From Rhizobium tropici CIAT 899 (GTDB taxonomy: Bacteria; Pseudomonadota; Alphaproteobacteria; Rhizobiales; Rhizobiaceae): a stretch of 64,000 bases of DNA. Where the stretch lies: positions 2,655,001-2,719,000 of the forward strand of contig NC_020059.1 in assembly GCF_000330885.1 (NCBI RefSeq). Reading direction: 5' to 3'. A program made the position numbers and the translations under genes. Positions within the stretch are counted from its first letter, which is position 1. Every line of letters starts with the position of its first letter. Shown here piece after piece: positions 15,375 through 24,917 of the stretch. The notes below the pieces were generated by a model. That model saw nothing but the letters and a program-made list of their open reading frames with translations. It was not told the origin of the DNA and made no database searches.

Positions 15375-18188
15375 TTAGTTCTTCGAGCGATCGGCCACGA
15401 GAGCGGTATCGCCCAGATAGCGCCGGATCTTCGTCTCGAGAAGTTCGGGGCTGATCGGCTTGGATATGCAATCGTCCATGCCCGACTGCATGCACATCAC
15501 GCGATCGACATCCAGGGCCTGCGCGGTCACCCCGACGATGGGAACATGCCATCCCTGCCCGGCCTGCGTCTCGAACTGCCGGATCGTACGGGTCGCCTGA
15601 TGACCATTCATGACCGGCATGGACACATCCATTAGGATCAGCGACGGCCGGAGCTGGCGCCATGCGTCCACGGCCGCCTGGCCATTCTCCACGACGAGAA
15701 ACCGCAGGCCGGTCGCCTGCAGGATCTGCGTGAAGACGATCTGGTTCACCTCGTTGTCTTCGGCCACGAGGACGTCGATGGCGTTGCCTGACTTGGCCGA
15801 CGTCATCCGATCGGTGGCTTCGATCGCAGCGGCTGCTTCCGCCTCCAGTGGCAGCCGACGTTCAACGGGAGCCGATCGCTCCCCCAGTTTCTTCCGCCGC
15901 GATGCGCGCACGACATCGATGATCGTGCCGCGCAGCACATTGGCCCTCACAGGCTTCATAAGGTGTGCCTGGCCGTTGACGGCCGCGAATTCCCTATCGC
16001 TGCCGGCGACGCCCATCGACGTCAGGAACACGATCGGCAGCGTGTCGAAACGCGGATCGGCGCGCAATGCACTCGCGATCTGATAGCCATTCATGCCGGG
16101 CATGCTGTCGTCGACGATAATCGCATCGACCGACACGCCTATATCGAAGGCAGCTTCCAGAATGGCGAGCGCGGTCCCGCCATCCTCGGCGACATGCCCG
16201 TCAAAACCCCATTGCGCCAACTGTTCGTTCAAGATGCGCCGATGGATCGGGTCGTCTTCCACGATCAGGACGCGGGCATCCCTGACATTGGCCGGCAGCT
16301 CCGCGACTTTGCCGCGCGCGGCAACCAGCGGCATCGGCAGATGGACGGTGAAAACCGATCCCTTGCCCCATTTGCTCTCCACCGACAGCGAGCCGCCGAA
16401 CAGATCGACGAGACCGGCCGTGATGGCGAGACCAAGACCCGAGCCCTCAAGCCGCCGCGCAAAGGACGAATCCGCCAGCGAGAATTTGTCGAAGATCGTA
16501 TCGAGCTTTTCTTCCGGAATGCCAATCCCGGTGTCTTCGACACGCAGCATGAGCAATATATTGTCGTCTGCTGCCGGCCGGCTATCCAGTTCGACCAGCA
16601 CATGACCGCGCTCGGTGAACTTGATCGCATTGCCGACGAGATTGGTCACGATCTGCCGAAAGCGGCCGGCATCGCCGAGTATTGCCGCCGGGACGCCGGG
16701 AGCGATGCGCGCTATCAGCTCGATATTCTTTTCCGATGCGGCGGCCGCCAGCAAGGTCGCGATATCCTCGACGGCCTCGGCGGGATCGAAGGCCATCTTG
16801 CGCAGATGCATTTCCCCGGTGTCGATGCGGGAAAAATCGAGAATGTCGTTGATGATGGTCAGCAGCGCATTGCCTGACTTGACGATGATATCGACGAAGG
16901 TCTTCTGCCTGATATCGAGATCGGTCTTCCCAAGTAGTTCCGCCATGCCGAGAACGCCATTCATCGGCGTGCGGATTTCATGGCTCATATGGGTCAGGAA
17001 TTCGGATTTCGCCCGGTCCGCGGCATTGCTGCGCGCCAGGAGCAGCTGCAAATCCGCCTCGCGTTCCTTCATCTCGGTGACATCGGTCAGCGCCACAGTC
17101 CAGCGACGGTGCTCGCCGAGGGCGGCGTCCAGTTGCATCCAGCGGTCGCCTTTGATCTGGAATACACAAGAGATCGGCTTGCCGGCAGCAACGCTTTCCC
17201 CCCAGGACGCCCGCAGCATCTCGGCATCCTCACCGAAGTCTCCGCGTTGCGCGCAATAATCGAACGCCGCAGACCAGTTTTTACCGACCTCGAGGAAATC
17301 GGCTGGCAGCTTCAGCATGTCCTTCAGCCGGTCGTTGGCAAGCATGATCGTACCGTCCTGAACGATCAGCAGGCCTTGGGACATGGCCTGCATGGCATCG
17401 GTCATCAGCTCGCCGAGACGCTCCAGCGCCAGCCGGGCTTCGGTGATCTCGCGGAATTGCTGCTTGACGGCGGAGATGTCCGTATAGGACATCAGCGTCC
17501 GCCCATTCGCGATGCGGCGCGCATCAATGATGACGGATTTTCCGTCGGCAAAATTCACTTCCGTCTGCAGGTGCTCACCGGCCTTGCGCAGTGCCGCCAG
17601 GCGCGCCTGATAAATGTCGTCGATGCTGCGGCCGTCGGCATCGAAGCGCGCCAGTTGATAGTGCTTGGCGATGAGGTCCCGATAGGGTCGTCCTTCGAAG
17701 CGATCCTCCTTCGAGAATTCCCAAATGTCGTAGAAGGCGTCATTGACGTATTCCACGATATAATCGCTGTCGTGGATGAGGACGCCGATCGGCATCGAGC
17801 GAAGAATATTGTCGAGATCCTGATTCAGTCTCCTGGCAGGCGCTTCCAGAAACACACCGAAGATATAGACGCGGTCTTCCGAAGGGGAAAAACTCTCGAT
17901 CTGGATGCGCGATCGCTCACGACCCGATCCGTCGAAGCAGAGTGCCACCTCTTCCGAACCGAAGACCAGCGCACGGCGTTCCCTGTCTTCCCTATCGGCG
18001 CTCTCCCCGGCATCGAGAAGATCATGACTGCGATTGCCGATGAAATCGGAGATATCGTGCCCGAAGAACCGCGCATAGGCATCGTTGACGGCGACGTAAC
18101 GAAGCTCGCTGTTCTTGATGTAGGCGGGCCTGTCCAGACTGGCGATCCGGCGGCACGCTATGTCGAGCAGTTCACCGTCCAAAGTCAA
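15375..18188 (-). CDS. Soluble PAS-domain hybrid histidine kinase with two receiver domains
   Basis: A 937-residue sensor kinase. From N to C it shows three PAS-like regions (about residues 15-110, 130-240 and 270-375), a HisKA box with phospho-acceptor His403 (SEFLTHMSHEIRTPMNGVLG), an HATPase domain (NLVGNAIKFTERG, DTGIGIPEEKL, GSGLGLAITAGL), then two receiver domains with acceptor Asp693 (VDDSMPGMNG) and Asp854 (MDVSMPVMNG). No transmembrane segment is seen, so sensing should be cytoplasmic, possibly of redox, light or a small ligand. No Hpt domain or response regulator gene is adjacent; it is an orphan. Divergent from the MttB-like gene. Confidence 0.92.
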   Translation of the reverse strand: MTLDGELLDIACRRIASLDRPAYIKNSELRYVAVNDAYARFFGHDISDFIGNRSHDLLDAGESADREDRERRALVFGSEEVALCFDGSGRERSRIQIESFSPSEDRVYIFGVFLEAPARRLNQDLDNILRSMPIGVLIHDSDYIVEYVNDAFYDIWEFSKEDRFEGRPYRDLIAKHYQLARFDADGRSIDDIYQARLAALRKAGEHLQTEVNFADGKSVIIDARRIANGRTLMSYTDISAVKQQFREITEARLALERLGELMTDAMQAMSQGLLIVQDGTIMLANDRLKDMLKLPADFLEVGKNWSAAFDYCAQRGDFGEDAEMLRASWGESVAAGKPISCVFQIKGDRWMQLDAALGEHRRWTVALTDVTEMKEREADLQLLLARSNAADRAKSEFLTHMSHEIRTPMNGVLGMAELLGKTDLDIRQKTFVDIIVKSGNALLTIINDILDFSRIDTGEMHLRKMAFDPAEAVEDIATLLAAAASEKNIELIARIAPGVPAAILGDAGRFRQIVTNLVGNAIKFTERGHVLVELDSRPAADDNILLMLRVEDTGIGIPEEKLDTIFDKFSLADSSFARRLEGSGLGLAITAGLVDLFGGSLSVESKWGKGSVFTVHLPMPLVAARGKVAELPANVRDARVLIVEDDPIHRRILNEQLAQWGFDGHVAEDGGTALAILEAAFDIGVSVDAIIVDDSMPGMNGYQIASALRADPRFDTLPIVFLTSMGVAGSDREFAAVNGQAHLMKPVRANVLRGTIIDVVRASRRKKLGERSAPVERRLPLEAEAAAAIEATDRMTSAKSGNAIDVLVAEDNEVNQIVFTQILQATGLRFLVVENGQAAVDAWRQLRPSLILMDVSMPVMNGHQATRTIRQFETQAGQGWHVPIVGVTAQALDVDRVMCMQSGMDDCISKPISPELLETKIRRYLGDTALVADRSKN

Positions 18189-18405
18189 ACGGAGCCTCTC
18201 TTTTCACCGCGCATGATAGTTCATGGAACGACGCTCTAGCACAATTGGCTTTAACAAGGCGTTAACCATGTTTAAACCGCCGCGCCGACGTCGCGTTCAG
18301 ACCATGCACTGTCCTATAACGGTCATGCCTTGGTCGCAAACGACGGCGGCATACCGGGGGAAACTCTGCCAAGAATCCGTCAACGGATCATTGGGAGCGA
18401 GCGCC

Positions 18406-19992
18406 ATGAGCGACGAAGAAAGCCTGACCTTGAACGAAGCGCAGATCGCAACGGCAACGGGCGAACGGCGGCGGCGGGCCGGGGGACGCGGGGCCGAACG
18501 CAGTCGCAGGCCGAGCGGCACGAAATATCTCAACCTCGTCAACAATCTCGCTCGCACGGAACTCCTGTCACCCGAAGCGCTCGACGACATTCACGAGGCA
18601 TCGCTGACCATTCTCGAAGAGATCGGCATGGATATCATCCTGCCGGAAGCGCGCGAGCGCATGAAGGCTGCCGGCGCGGACGTCACGCCGGGCAAGGAAC
18701 GCGTTCGTTTCGACCGCGACATGATCATGGAGCTGATCGCTTCGATCCCCTCGAACTTCACGCTACACGCCCGCAATCCCCTTAGAAACGTTGAAATCGG
18801 CGGCCGCAATCTCGTCTTCGCACAGGTTGCCTCCGCTCCCTTCGTCGCCGACCGCGACGGCGGCAGGAGAGCCGGCAATCAGGAGGACTTCCGCAAGCTC
18901 ATCAAGCTCGCTCAGTCCTTCGATGTCATCCATATGACCGGCGGCTATCCGGTCGAACCTATCGATATCCATGCCTCGGTGCGCCATCTCGATTGCCTTT
19001 CCGACATCGTGAAGTTCACCGACAAGGCTTTTCATTGCTATTCGCTCGGCCAGCAGCGCAATCTCGACGCCATCGAGATCGCTCGTATCGGCCGCGGCAT
19101 CAACATGGAACAGATGGAGCGCGAGCCCTCGCTCTTCACCATCATCAACTCCTCCTCGCCGCTTCGTCTCGACGGGCCGATGCTGCAGGGGATCATTGAA
19201 ATGTCCTCGCGCGGCCAGGTGGTGGTGGTCACCCCGTTCACGCTGGCGGGCGCCATGGCGCCGGTGACGATCGCCGGCGCGCTGGTGCAGCAGAATGCCG
19301 AGGCGCTCTGCGGCCTCGCCTTCACCCAGATGGTGCGCAAGGGCGCGCCGGTCATGTATGGCGGCTTTACCTCGAACGTCGACATGAAGACAGGCGCACC
19401 CGCCTTCGGCACGCCGGAATATATGAAGGCGGTCATCGCGGGTGGCCAGCTCGCCCGCCGCTACGGCATCCCCTACCGCACTTCGAACACCAACGCCTCC
19501 AACACGCTCGATGCGCAGGCCGCCTACGAATCGGCGCTGTCATTGTGGGCATTGACCCAGGGCGGCGGCAATTTCGTGCTGCATGCGGCCGGCTGGAGCG
19601 AAGGCGGGCTGACCGCCTCCTTCGAAAAATTCATCCTCGATGTCGACATGCTGCAGATGGTCGCGGAATTCCTGAAGCCGCTCGATGTCAGCGCCGACGC
19701 CCTGGCGCTGGATGCCGTGCGCGATGTCGGCCCCGGCGGCCACTATTTCGGCACAGCGCATACGCTCGCCCGCTACGAAACCGCCTTCTATTCGCCGATC
19801 CTGTCAGACTGGCGAAACAACGAGACATGGACGGAAGCCGGGAGCCCTACGACTTACGATCACGCCAACCGCGTCTATAAGGAAACGCTCGAGCGTTATG
19901 AACGGCCCCCACTCGATCCGGCAATCGAGGAGGAACTCGATGCATTTGTCGCGAAGCGCAAGGCAGAGGGCGGCGTCCCTACAGATTTCTGA
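18406..19992 (+). CDS. Trimethylamine methyltransferase (MttB) family protein, non-pyrrolysine
   Basis: A 528-residue MttB-superfamily protein. The frame is read through without any in-frame TAG, so it belongs to the non-pyrrolysine group, whose studied members demethylate glycine betaine, proline betaine, carnitine or other quaternary amines onto a corrinoid protein. ATG 18406 (MSDEESLTLNEAQ) has GGAG 8 bases before it; in-frame extensions to 18223 lack a ribosome-binding site. An Arg-rich stretch (residues 20-38) precedes the TIM barrel (TELLSPEALDDIHEASLTIL onward). No corrinoid protein or corrinoid methyltransferase gene is adjacent. Substrate unknown. Confidence 0.87.
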   Translation: MSDEESLTLNEAQIATATGERRRRAGGRGAERSRRPSGTKYLNLVNNLARTELLSPEALDDIHEASLTILEEIGMDIILPEARERMKAAGADVTPGKERVRFDRDMIMELIASIPSNFTLHARNPLRNVEIGGRNLVFAQVASAPFVADRDGGRRAGNQEDFRKLIKLAQSFDVIHMTGGYPVEPIDIHASVRHLDCLSDIVKFTDKAFHCYSLGQQRNLDAIEIARIGRGINMEQMEREPSLFTIINSSSPLRLDGPMLQGIIEMSSRGQVVVVTPFTLAGAMAPVTIAGALVQQNAEALCGLAFTQMVRKGAPVMYGGFTSNVDMKTGAPAFGTPEYMKAVIAGGQLARRYGIPYRTSNTNASNTLDAQAAYESALSLWALTQGGGNFVLHAAGWSEGGLTASFEKFILDVDMLQMVAEFLKPLDVSADALALDAVRDVGPGGHYFGTAHTLARYETAFYSPILSDWRNNETWTEAGSPTTYDHANRVYKETLERYERPPLDPAIEEELDAFVAKRKAEGGVPTDF

Positions 19993-20141
19993 TTGAAAAT
20001 CAAAGGCTTTACGCCTGAAATCATGAACGAAATTTAATGTCGCGAACCTATTTTTGGCCGCGACTTCGCCCCCTTTCCTGCGCAACGTCAGACTCGGCTT
20101 AGGCCAGGAGCCTAGCCTGTGTTTTTGGGAAAGGGATGTCA

Positions 20142-20456
20142 ATGTCTGTGCTTCGCACATTAACGACGGCCGGTTTGATCGCGCTGACGCTTGGCAGCGC
20201 CGCCACCGCAACCGCCACTTCCGCCAACGCGTCCGGTCGCGGGGCCTTCTTCGGCGGTCTTGCCGCCGGTGTTGTGGGCGGCGCCTTGATCGCCGGGGCT
20301 GCACGGCCCGCCTACCCGGCTTATTACCCCGCATATCCGGCCTACTACGACGGCCCAGTCTACGAGCGCGTTTACGTACGCCCCTACCCCAGCTGCTATT
20401 GGGCATGGCGTCACGACGGCTGGGGCCGTCCCTATCGCGTCGAGGTTTGCCGCTAG
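20142..20456 (+). CDS. Small exported glycine/tyrosine-proline-rich protein
   Basis: A 104-residue protein (start ATG 20142, with AAGGGA 5 bases upstream; ATG 20136 is 2 codons longer). A hydrophobic signal-like N-terminus (VLRTLTTAGLIALTLGSAATATATSANA) is followed by a glycine-zipper helix (GAFFGGLAAGVVGGALIAGAA) and a repetitive tail PAYPAYYPAYPAYYDGP. The tail ends with two Cys. This layout is common in rhizobial outer-membrane or periplasmic small proteins of unknown function. A hairpin at 20504-20526 probably ends its message. Confidence 0.75.
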   Translation: MSVLRTLTTAGLIALTLGSAATATATSANASGRGAFFGGLAAGVVGGALIAGAARPAYPAYYPAYPAYYDGPVYERVYVRPYPSCYWAWRHDGWGRPYRVEVCR

Positions 20457-20503
20457 GATCAGCAATCTCTGCATTGAGCGCATGCGCCCTTATCGGATCT
20501 CGG

Positions 20504-20526
20504 ATGCCGCCGGATTTCGGCGGCAT
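20504..20526 (+). terminator. Hairpin terminator after the small exported protein
   Basis: ATGCCGCCG (20504-20512) pairs perfectly with CGGCGGCAT (20518-20526) around a 5-base loop and is followed by TTCTGT. A modest Rho-independent terminator 47 bases after the stop at 20456. Confidence 0.55.
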
Positions 20527-20832
20527 TTCTGTACGTCTGATGAAAAGCTTTCGCTTACACCTCTTGACATTCCTCGCATTTAAGACCAAATGCGCCTCAG
20601 CTTTCACCTTCCGGCCGCCGCGTGAGCGTGCCCTGCGGGACAATCTGTACGCAAGAGAAGGACAAAAGCGCTTTTATGAATGAGGCCGCGCCAAGCGCTG
20701 CGGCCGATGCGCTGGGAAAGCTATTTCCAACTTACAAGTTCCCACTTCACGCGGGGTTCTTGACGCCAGAGACAGACCGGACCGCATGGTGCGATCCGGC
20801 CTATTTGCTTTGGCGCCCCGAAAGGTATTGAA
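20527..20832 (+). promoter_or_regulatory. Long leader region of the DEAD-box helicase gene
   Basis: This 306-base stretch has a TTGACA at 20564-20569 that could be a -35 box. It contains a 51-codon frame from ATG 20676 to TGA 20829-20831, ending one base before the helicase TTG, and an imperfect hairpin at 20777-20799 (CCGGA/TCCGG plus CGCA/TGCG, loop TGG) followed by CCTATTTG. A long structured leader would fit the cold-shock control common for RhlE-type helicases, but this is inference. Confidence 0.35.
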
Positions 20833-22479
20833 TTGACCGATTTTCACTCGCTTGGTCTCTCCAAGCAGATCGTCGATACACTGTCGCAGAACAACTTTGC
20901 GACGCCAACGCCCATCCAGGCTCAGGCCATCCCGCTCGTTCTCCAGGGCCGTGATCTCATCGGCCTCGCCCAGACCGGCACCGGCAAGACGGCCGCTTTC
21001 GGCCTGCCGATCATCGAGATGCTGCTGAAGGAAGCCAAGCGTCCCGACAACCGCACCGTCCGTACGCTGATCCTCGCTCCGACCCGCGAACTGGTAAACC
21101 AGATCGCTGATAACCTCCGTCTCTTCATGCGCAAGACGCAGCTGCGGATCAACCTCGTGGTCGGCGGCGCGTCGATCAACAAACAGCAGCTTCAACTCGA
21201 GCGCGGCACCGATATTCTGGTCGCAACGCCCGGCCGCCTCCTCGATCTCATCAACCGCCGCGCCCTCTCGCTCGGCCATGTCACCCACCTCGTCCTCGAC
21301 GAAGCCGACCAGATGCTCGATCTCGGCTTCATCCACGATCTGCGCAAGATCGCCAAGATGGTTCCGGCCAAGCGCCAGACCCTGCTCTTCTCGGCCACCA
21401 TGCCGAAGGCCATTGGCGATCTCGCATCCGACTACCTGACCAATCCGGTCAAGGTCGAAGTGTCGCCTCCGGGCAAGGCAGCCGACAAGGTGGAGCAATA
21501 TGTCCACTTCGTTGCCGGTCAGAACCACAAGACCGAAATCCTCAAGGAAACGATCTCGGCCAATCCGGATGGCCGCGCCATCGTCTTCCTGCGCACCAAG
21601 CATGGCGCCGAAAAGCTGATGAAGCACCTCGATCACGTTGGCTTCGCCGCTGCCTCCATTCACGGCAACAAGAGCCAGGGCCAGCGCGAGCGCGCGCTCA
21701 AGGGCTTCCGTGATGGTGACGTCCGCGTTCTCGTCGCAACCGACGTCGCCGCCCGCGGCATCGACATCCCCGGCGTTTCGCATGTCTACAACTTCGATCT
21801 GCCCGAAGTGCCCGACGCCTACGTTCACCGCATCGGCCGTACCGCCCGCGCCGGCCGCGACGGCATCGCCATCGCCTTCTGCGCACCCGATGAAATCCGC
21901 CTGCTGCGCGACATCGAGCGCCTGATGGGCATCGAAATCGCCGTTGCCAGTGGCGAAGCGCCCGCCGATCGCGGTCGCCCCGTTCGCGGTAAGGGTCGCG
22001 GTGGCCAAGGTCAGGGTCAGGGCCAAGGCCGTGGCGCAGGCCAGGGTCGCGCCGAAGGCCGCCCGGCTCGTCCGGCCCGCCGTCCGTTCTTCGACAAGGA
22101 AAACGGCGAGGCTCGTGGTGAGGCTGGCGATCGCCAGGATCGCCGCCCGCGCAATGATCGTACGCAGCGAGAAAACAATCGCAATGCCGATTTCCGTGGC
22201 CAGCGTCGCAACGAACCGACGCCGCGTGCGGAACCCGACAACGACCTCGCTTCGACCTCGGACTTCCGTCCCGCTCGCAAGCAGCACAACGGCCAGTCCA
22301 ACGGCAACGGTGCCGCGCATGAGGGCGGAGCCCATCGCGGCCAGCGCCATTCCCATGGCCGCCCCGCAGGTCGCCACAACGAAGAGCGCGGCGCCCAGGG
22401 CGAACAGCGCAATGGCGGCAACGGCCGCATGAAGCGTCGTGGCCCAGGCAATGGCGGCCAACGTCGCGAACGTGCTTGA
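20833..22479 (+). CDS. DEAD-box ATP-dependent RNA helicase (RhlE-like)
   Basis: A 548-residue RNA helicase starting at TTG 20833 (AAAGG lies 7 bases upstream; the first residues TDFHSLGLSKQIVDTL follow the family pattern). Motifs in order: Q motif (FATPTPIQAQAIP), Walker A (AQTGTGKT), PTRELVNQ, TPGRLLD, DEADQMLD, SAT, then ARGIDIPGV and HRIGRTARAGRDG. After about residue 375 a long low-complexity tail rich in Arg, Gly, Gln and Asn (RGKGRGGQGQGQGQGRGAG) should bind RNA without sequence specificity. It probably remodels structured RNA in ribosome assembly, mRNA decay or cold adaptation. A strong terminator follows. Confidence 0.93.
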   Translation: MTDFHSLGLSKQIVDTLSQNNFATPTPIQAQAIPLVLQGRDLIGLAQTGTGKTAAFGLPIIEMLLKEAKRPDNRTVRTLILAPTRELVNQIADNLRLFMRKTQLRINLVVGGASINKQQLQLERGTDILVATPGRLLDLINRRALSLGHVTHLVLDEADQMLDLGFIHDLRKIAKMVPAKRQTLLFSATMPKAIGDLASDYLTNPVKVEVSPPGKAADKVEQYVHFVAGQNHKTEILKETISANPDGRAIVFLRTKHGAEKLMKHLDHVGFAAASIHGNKSQGQRERALKGFRDGDVRVLVATDVAARGIDIPGVSHVYNFDLPEVPDAYVHRIGRTARAGRDGIAIAFCAPDEIRLLRDIERLMGIEIAVASGEAPADRGRPVRGKGRGGQGQGQGQGRGAGQGRAEGRPARPARRPFFDKENGEARGEAGDRQDRRPRNDRTQRENNRNADFRGQRRNEPTPRAEPDNDLASTSDFRPARKQHNGQSNGNGAAHEGGAHRGQRHSHGRPAGRHNEERGAQGEQRNGGNGRMKRRGPGNGGQRRERA

Positions 22480-22489
22480 TAAAGTTCTA

Positions 22490-22513
22490 GGGGGCCGATT
22501 GGCCCCCTTTTTT
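22490..22513 (+). terminator. Rho-independent terminator of the helicase gene
   Basis: GGGGGCC (22490-22496), loop GATT, GGCCCCC (22501-22507), then six T (22508-22513), starting 11 bases after the helicase stop. Confidence 0.93.
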
Positions 22514-22713
22514 ACGCCTCACACGTCTACCCAGATGACTACCGGTTCAGTCATGAGCGTAAATTCGAAACTTCGAAACTACCCGACATTCCGTTTCGCT
22601 TGGCGACCAATGTTTGGATGACTGTTTCCTGCCTGCAGACATTTCCCGGCGTAGCTTGGAGCATGTGTGGAGGGTTGGGAGGCGGCGCATTGCAAACGAC
22701 GGCAACACAACCA

Positions 22714-23622
22714 ATGTCGGCAAGCGACTGGGGGCAGCTCATGCTTCTCGGCGCGCTGTGGGGCGGATCATTCTTCTTTGCCCGTGTTGCGGTGGCAGAA
22801 ATCCCGCCGCTGGCGCTGGTCCTCTATAGGGTTTCGATTGCCGCGCTTGTCCTGCATGTCTGGTTGCGTGTGCGCAACATTTCCTTTGCGCCCGCCATTG
22901 CAAGATCAGCTTCGTTTCTGGGGCTGGCGCTACTCAATAACGTTATCCCGTTTTCGCTGATATTCAGCGGTCAAACGGAGATCGGAGCGGGTCTTGCCTC
23001 GGTGCTCTACGCGACGACGCCCCTGTGGACAGTCCTGGTCGCAAATCTGCTGACGAAAGACGAAAAGCTTTCCGCCAGCAAACTTGCCGGCGTGGCTCTC
23101 GGAATTGGCGGCGCCGCCATCATGATCGGCCCAGGGCTCCTCGCCAATCTCGGCGGACCGACATGGGCAAAGCTTGCGGTCATCGGAGCGGCAGTTTCCT
23201 ATGCGTTTGCAGCCGTTTTCGCGAAGCGATTTCGGGATATGAAGCCGGTCATTGTCGCGACCGGCCAACTGAGTGCCTCCACCATCATTATGATGCCGAT
23301 CGTCCTTCTTCTCTACAATCCGAGCGAAATCGTCAGCACGAATATCTCGATCTGGCTGGCCGTCGGCACTCTCGCAATCGTGACGACCGCCTTCGCCTTC
23401 ATTCTCTATTTCAATCTCATCGCCTCTGCCGGGGCGACAAATGCGTCGCTGGTGACGCTGCTCGTGCCGGCAAGCGCAATCATCTTGAGTACCGCATTCC
23501 TTGGAGAGCGTCTGGAACCTTACGAGTTCCTCGGATTGGCCCTGATCGTCTCTAGCCTGGTGGTTGTCGATGGCAGGCTTCTGCGATGGCGGCTACGGAT
23601 CGATGCCCACAAGAAGCCATAG
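22714..23622 (+). CDS. EamA-family (DMT) transporter, first copy
   Basis: A 302-residue ten-helix drug/metabolite transporter made of two EamA repeats. The first helix starts WGQLMLLGALWGGSFFFARVAVAEIPP and the second repeat starts near AKLAVIGAAVSYAFAAVFAKRF; the end is cytoplasmic and basic (RLLRWRLRIDAHKKP). I use ATG 22714 (MSASDWGQ) because the first membrane helix then begins near residue 6, as is normal; ATG 22663 or 22600 in frame would add an unstructured leader, and none has a clear ribosome-binding site. Substrate unknown. Convergent with a second EamA gene 3 bases away. Confidence 0.85.
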   Translation: MSASDWGQLMLLGALWGGSFFFARVAVAEIPPLALVLYRVSIAALVLHVWLRVRNISFAPAIARSASFLGLALLNNVIPFSLIFSGQTEIGAGLASVLYATTPLWTVLVANLLTKDEKLSASKLAGVALGIGGAAIMIGPGLLANLGGPTWAKLAVIGAAVSYAFAAVFAKRFRDMKPVIVATGQLSASTIIMMPIVLLLYNPSEIVSTNISIWLAVGTLAIVTTAFAFILYFNLIASAGATNASLVTLLVPASAIILSTAFLGERLEPYEFLGLALIVSSLVVVDGRLLRWRLRIDAHKKP

Positions 23623-23625
23623 AGC

Positions 23626-24519
23626 CTATTCCGACACGATTTCCGCCTGACGCCTGTTGGTGAGATAAATACCGATCACCACAATTACCGTGCCAACGAT
23701 AATCGGCAGTGTCAGCGGCTCGCCGAAGGCGATGGTCGCCTCGATGGCGACGGCAGGCGGCATCAGGTAGATCAGCGATGCGGCGCGCGACACCTGCCCG
23801 CGGCGGATGAGATAGAGAAGCAGACCGACGGCGCCCATGGACAGGCCGAAGACCGACCAGAGCAGCGACAGGATCGCCGTCTGGGTGCCGTCGAAGCGCA
23901 GGCCTTCGAAAATGAAGGCAAGTGGCACGGTGACGATCAGCGCGCCGACATATTGCAAGGTCGCAATGGTTCTGAGGTCGCCGGTCTGCAGGTGCCGCTT
24001 CTGGTAGAGCGTACCGTAAGTCACAGAAACCATGGCCATCAGATTGACGACGAGTGGCACCGCCGATTGCCAGAGATTGGCCGTATCCGTCGCTAGAAGT
24101 TTCGGCGAGATCGCGATGGCAATGCCGAGGAAGCCGAGCAGCAGGCCGACCTTCTGGATCGGCCGCAACCGCTCACCGACGAGAAGCGGTGCGGCCATGG
24201 CGGTCATAAGCGGCTGCAGCGCCGCAATGATCCCGGAAATGCCGGCCGGCACACCCTCGGCAATCGCCCACCAAAGGCCCGCCAGATAAATGCCATGCAG
24301 GAAAATCCCGGAATAAATGGCCCGGAGTACGCTCGACCAGTCACGTGGCCACCTAGCCCGAGCGATCGAACAGAGCAGCACGAAGGCAAGCGCCGACAGG
24401 CTGTAGCGGATCATCAGGAAGGTGAAGGGGCCTGCATGCTGCGAGGCATATTTGGCGACGATCCAGCCGGTGGACCAGAGAAGGACAAAAATCGCCGGCG
24501 CGAGTTTATCGAGGGACAT
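23626..24519 (-). CDS. EamA-family (DMT) transporter, second copy
   Basis: A 297-residue ten-helix transporter: APAIFVLLWSTGWIVAKYASQHAGPFTFLMIRYSLSALAF begins the first EamA repeat, and the second repeat covers about residues 150-290 (AVPLVVNLMAMVSVTYGTLYQKR; IYLMPPAVAIEATIAFGEPL). It probably exports a metabolite or drug. It is not a tandem duplicate of its convergent neighbour, since the two differ widely. Substrate unknown. Confidence 0.88.
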   Translation of the reverse strand: MSLDKLAPAIFVLLWSTGWIVAKYASQHAGPFTFLMIRYSLSALAFVLLCSIARARWPRDWSSVLRAIYSGIFLHGIYLAGLWWAIAEGVPAGISGIIAALQPLMTAMAAPLLVGERLRPIQKVGLLLGFLGIAIAISPKLLATDTANLWQSAVPLVVNLMAMVSVTYGTLYQKRHLQTGDLRTIATLQYVGALIVTVPLAFIFEGLRFDGTQTAILSLLWSVFGLSMGAVGLLLYLIRRGQVSRAASLIYLMPPAVAIEATIAFGEPLTLPIIVGTVIVVIGIYLTNRRQAEIVSE

Positions 24520-24917
24520 GAAAATCGGACCGATATATTTGGCGCTTCGGAGCCGGAATCCTGGTCGAACTCAGGGTGTCGCGCGGAGGGGCTGAAGGCT
24601 GATAGCCGATGGCGGTTCAGCGGTCAAAATCGATCTGCTGAACACAGCAATCAATTTTTCTTCACGTCCTGCAAGCTACCGCCCTGGTTTCAGAAGCCTC
24701 AGCCACTGCCCAGGCGCCCAGTCCGCAAAAGAAGCAGATGCTTAAATTTTGATCCGAACATTGCGACAAGAGCCGGCAGGCAACAGCACCATTACTCTTA
24801 AATGCCTGTAAATCCGGCATTTTTCGATATTCAGAAATTCGCGATGGCAACTGCGCATAGTTCTTGCATTGTAAAAACCATTGTATTCAAATGGGTAAAA
24901 ACACGGGGACCGCACCT
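24520..24917. other. 398-base intergenic region between divergent genes, with a terminator-like hairpin
   Basis: No protein frame of convincing quality. AAATGCC (24800-24806) and GGCATTT (24816-24822) form a 7-bp stem followed by TTC, a terminator-like element pointing rightward although no known gene ends there. The rest should hold the promoters of the EamA gene and the ATP-grasp gene. Confidence 0.4.

Noticed and set aside
18406..19992. Pyrrolysine-containing trimethylamine methyltransferase
   Set aside because: No in-frame TAG is present and no pyrrolysine genes are visible, so it belongs to the non-pyrrolysine group.
20674..22461. 595-codon frame opposite the DEAD-box helicase
   Set aside because: Antisense shadow of a helicase with all conserved motifs; the translation has no recognisable domain.
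22616..24519. Tandem duplication of the two EamA transporter genes
   Set aside because: They are convergent and share only the general family pattern, not a recent-copy level of similarity.
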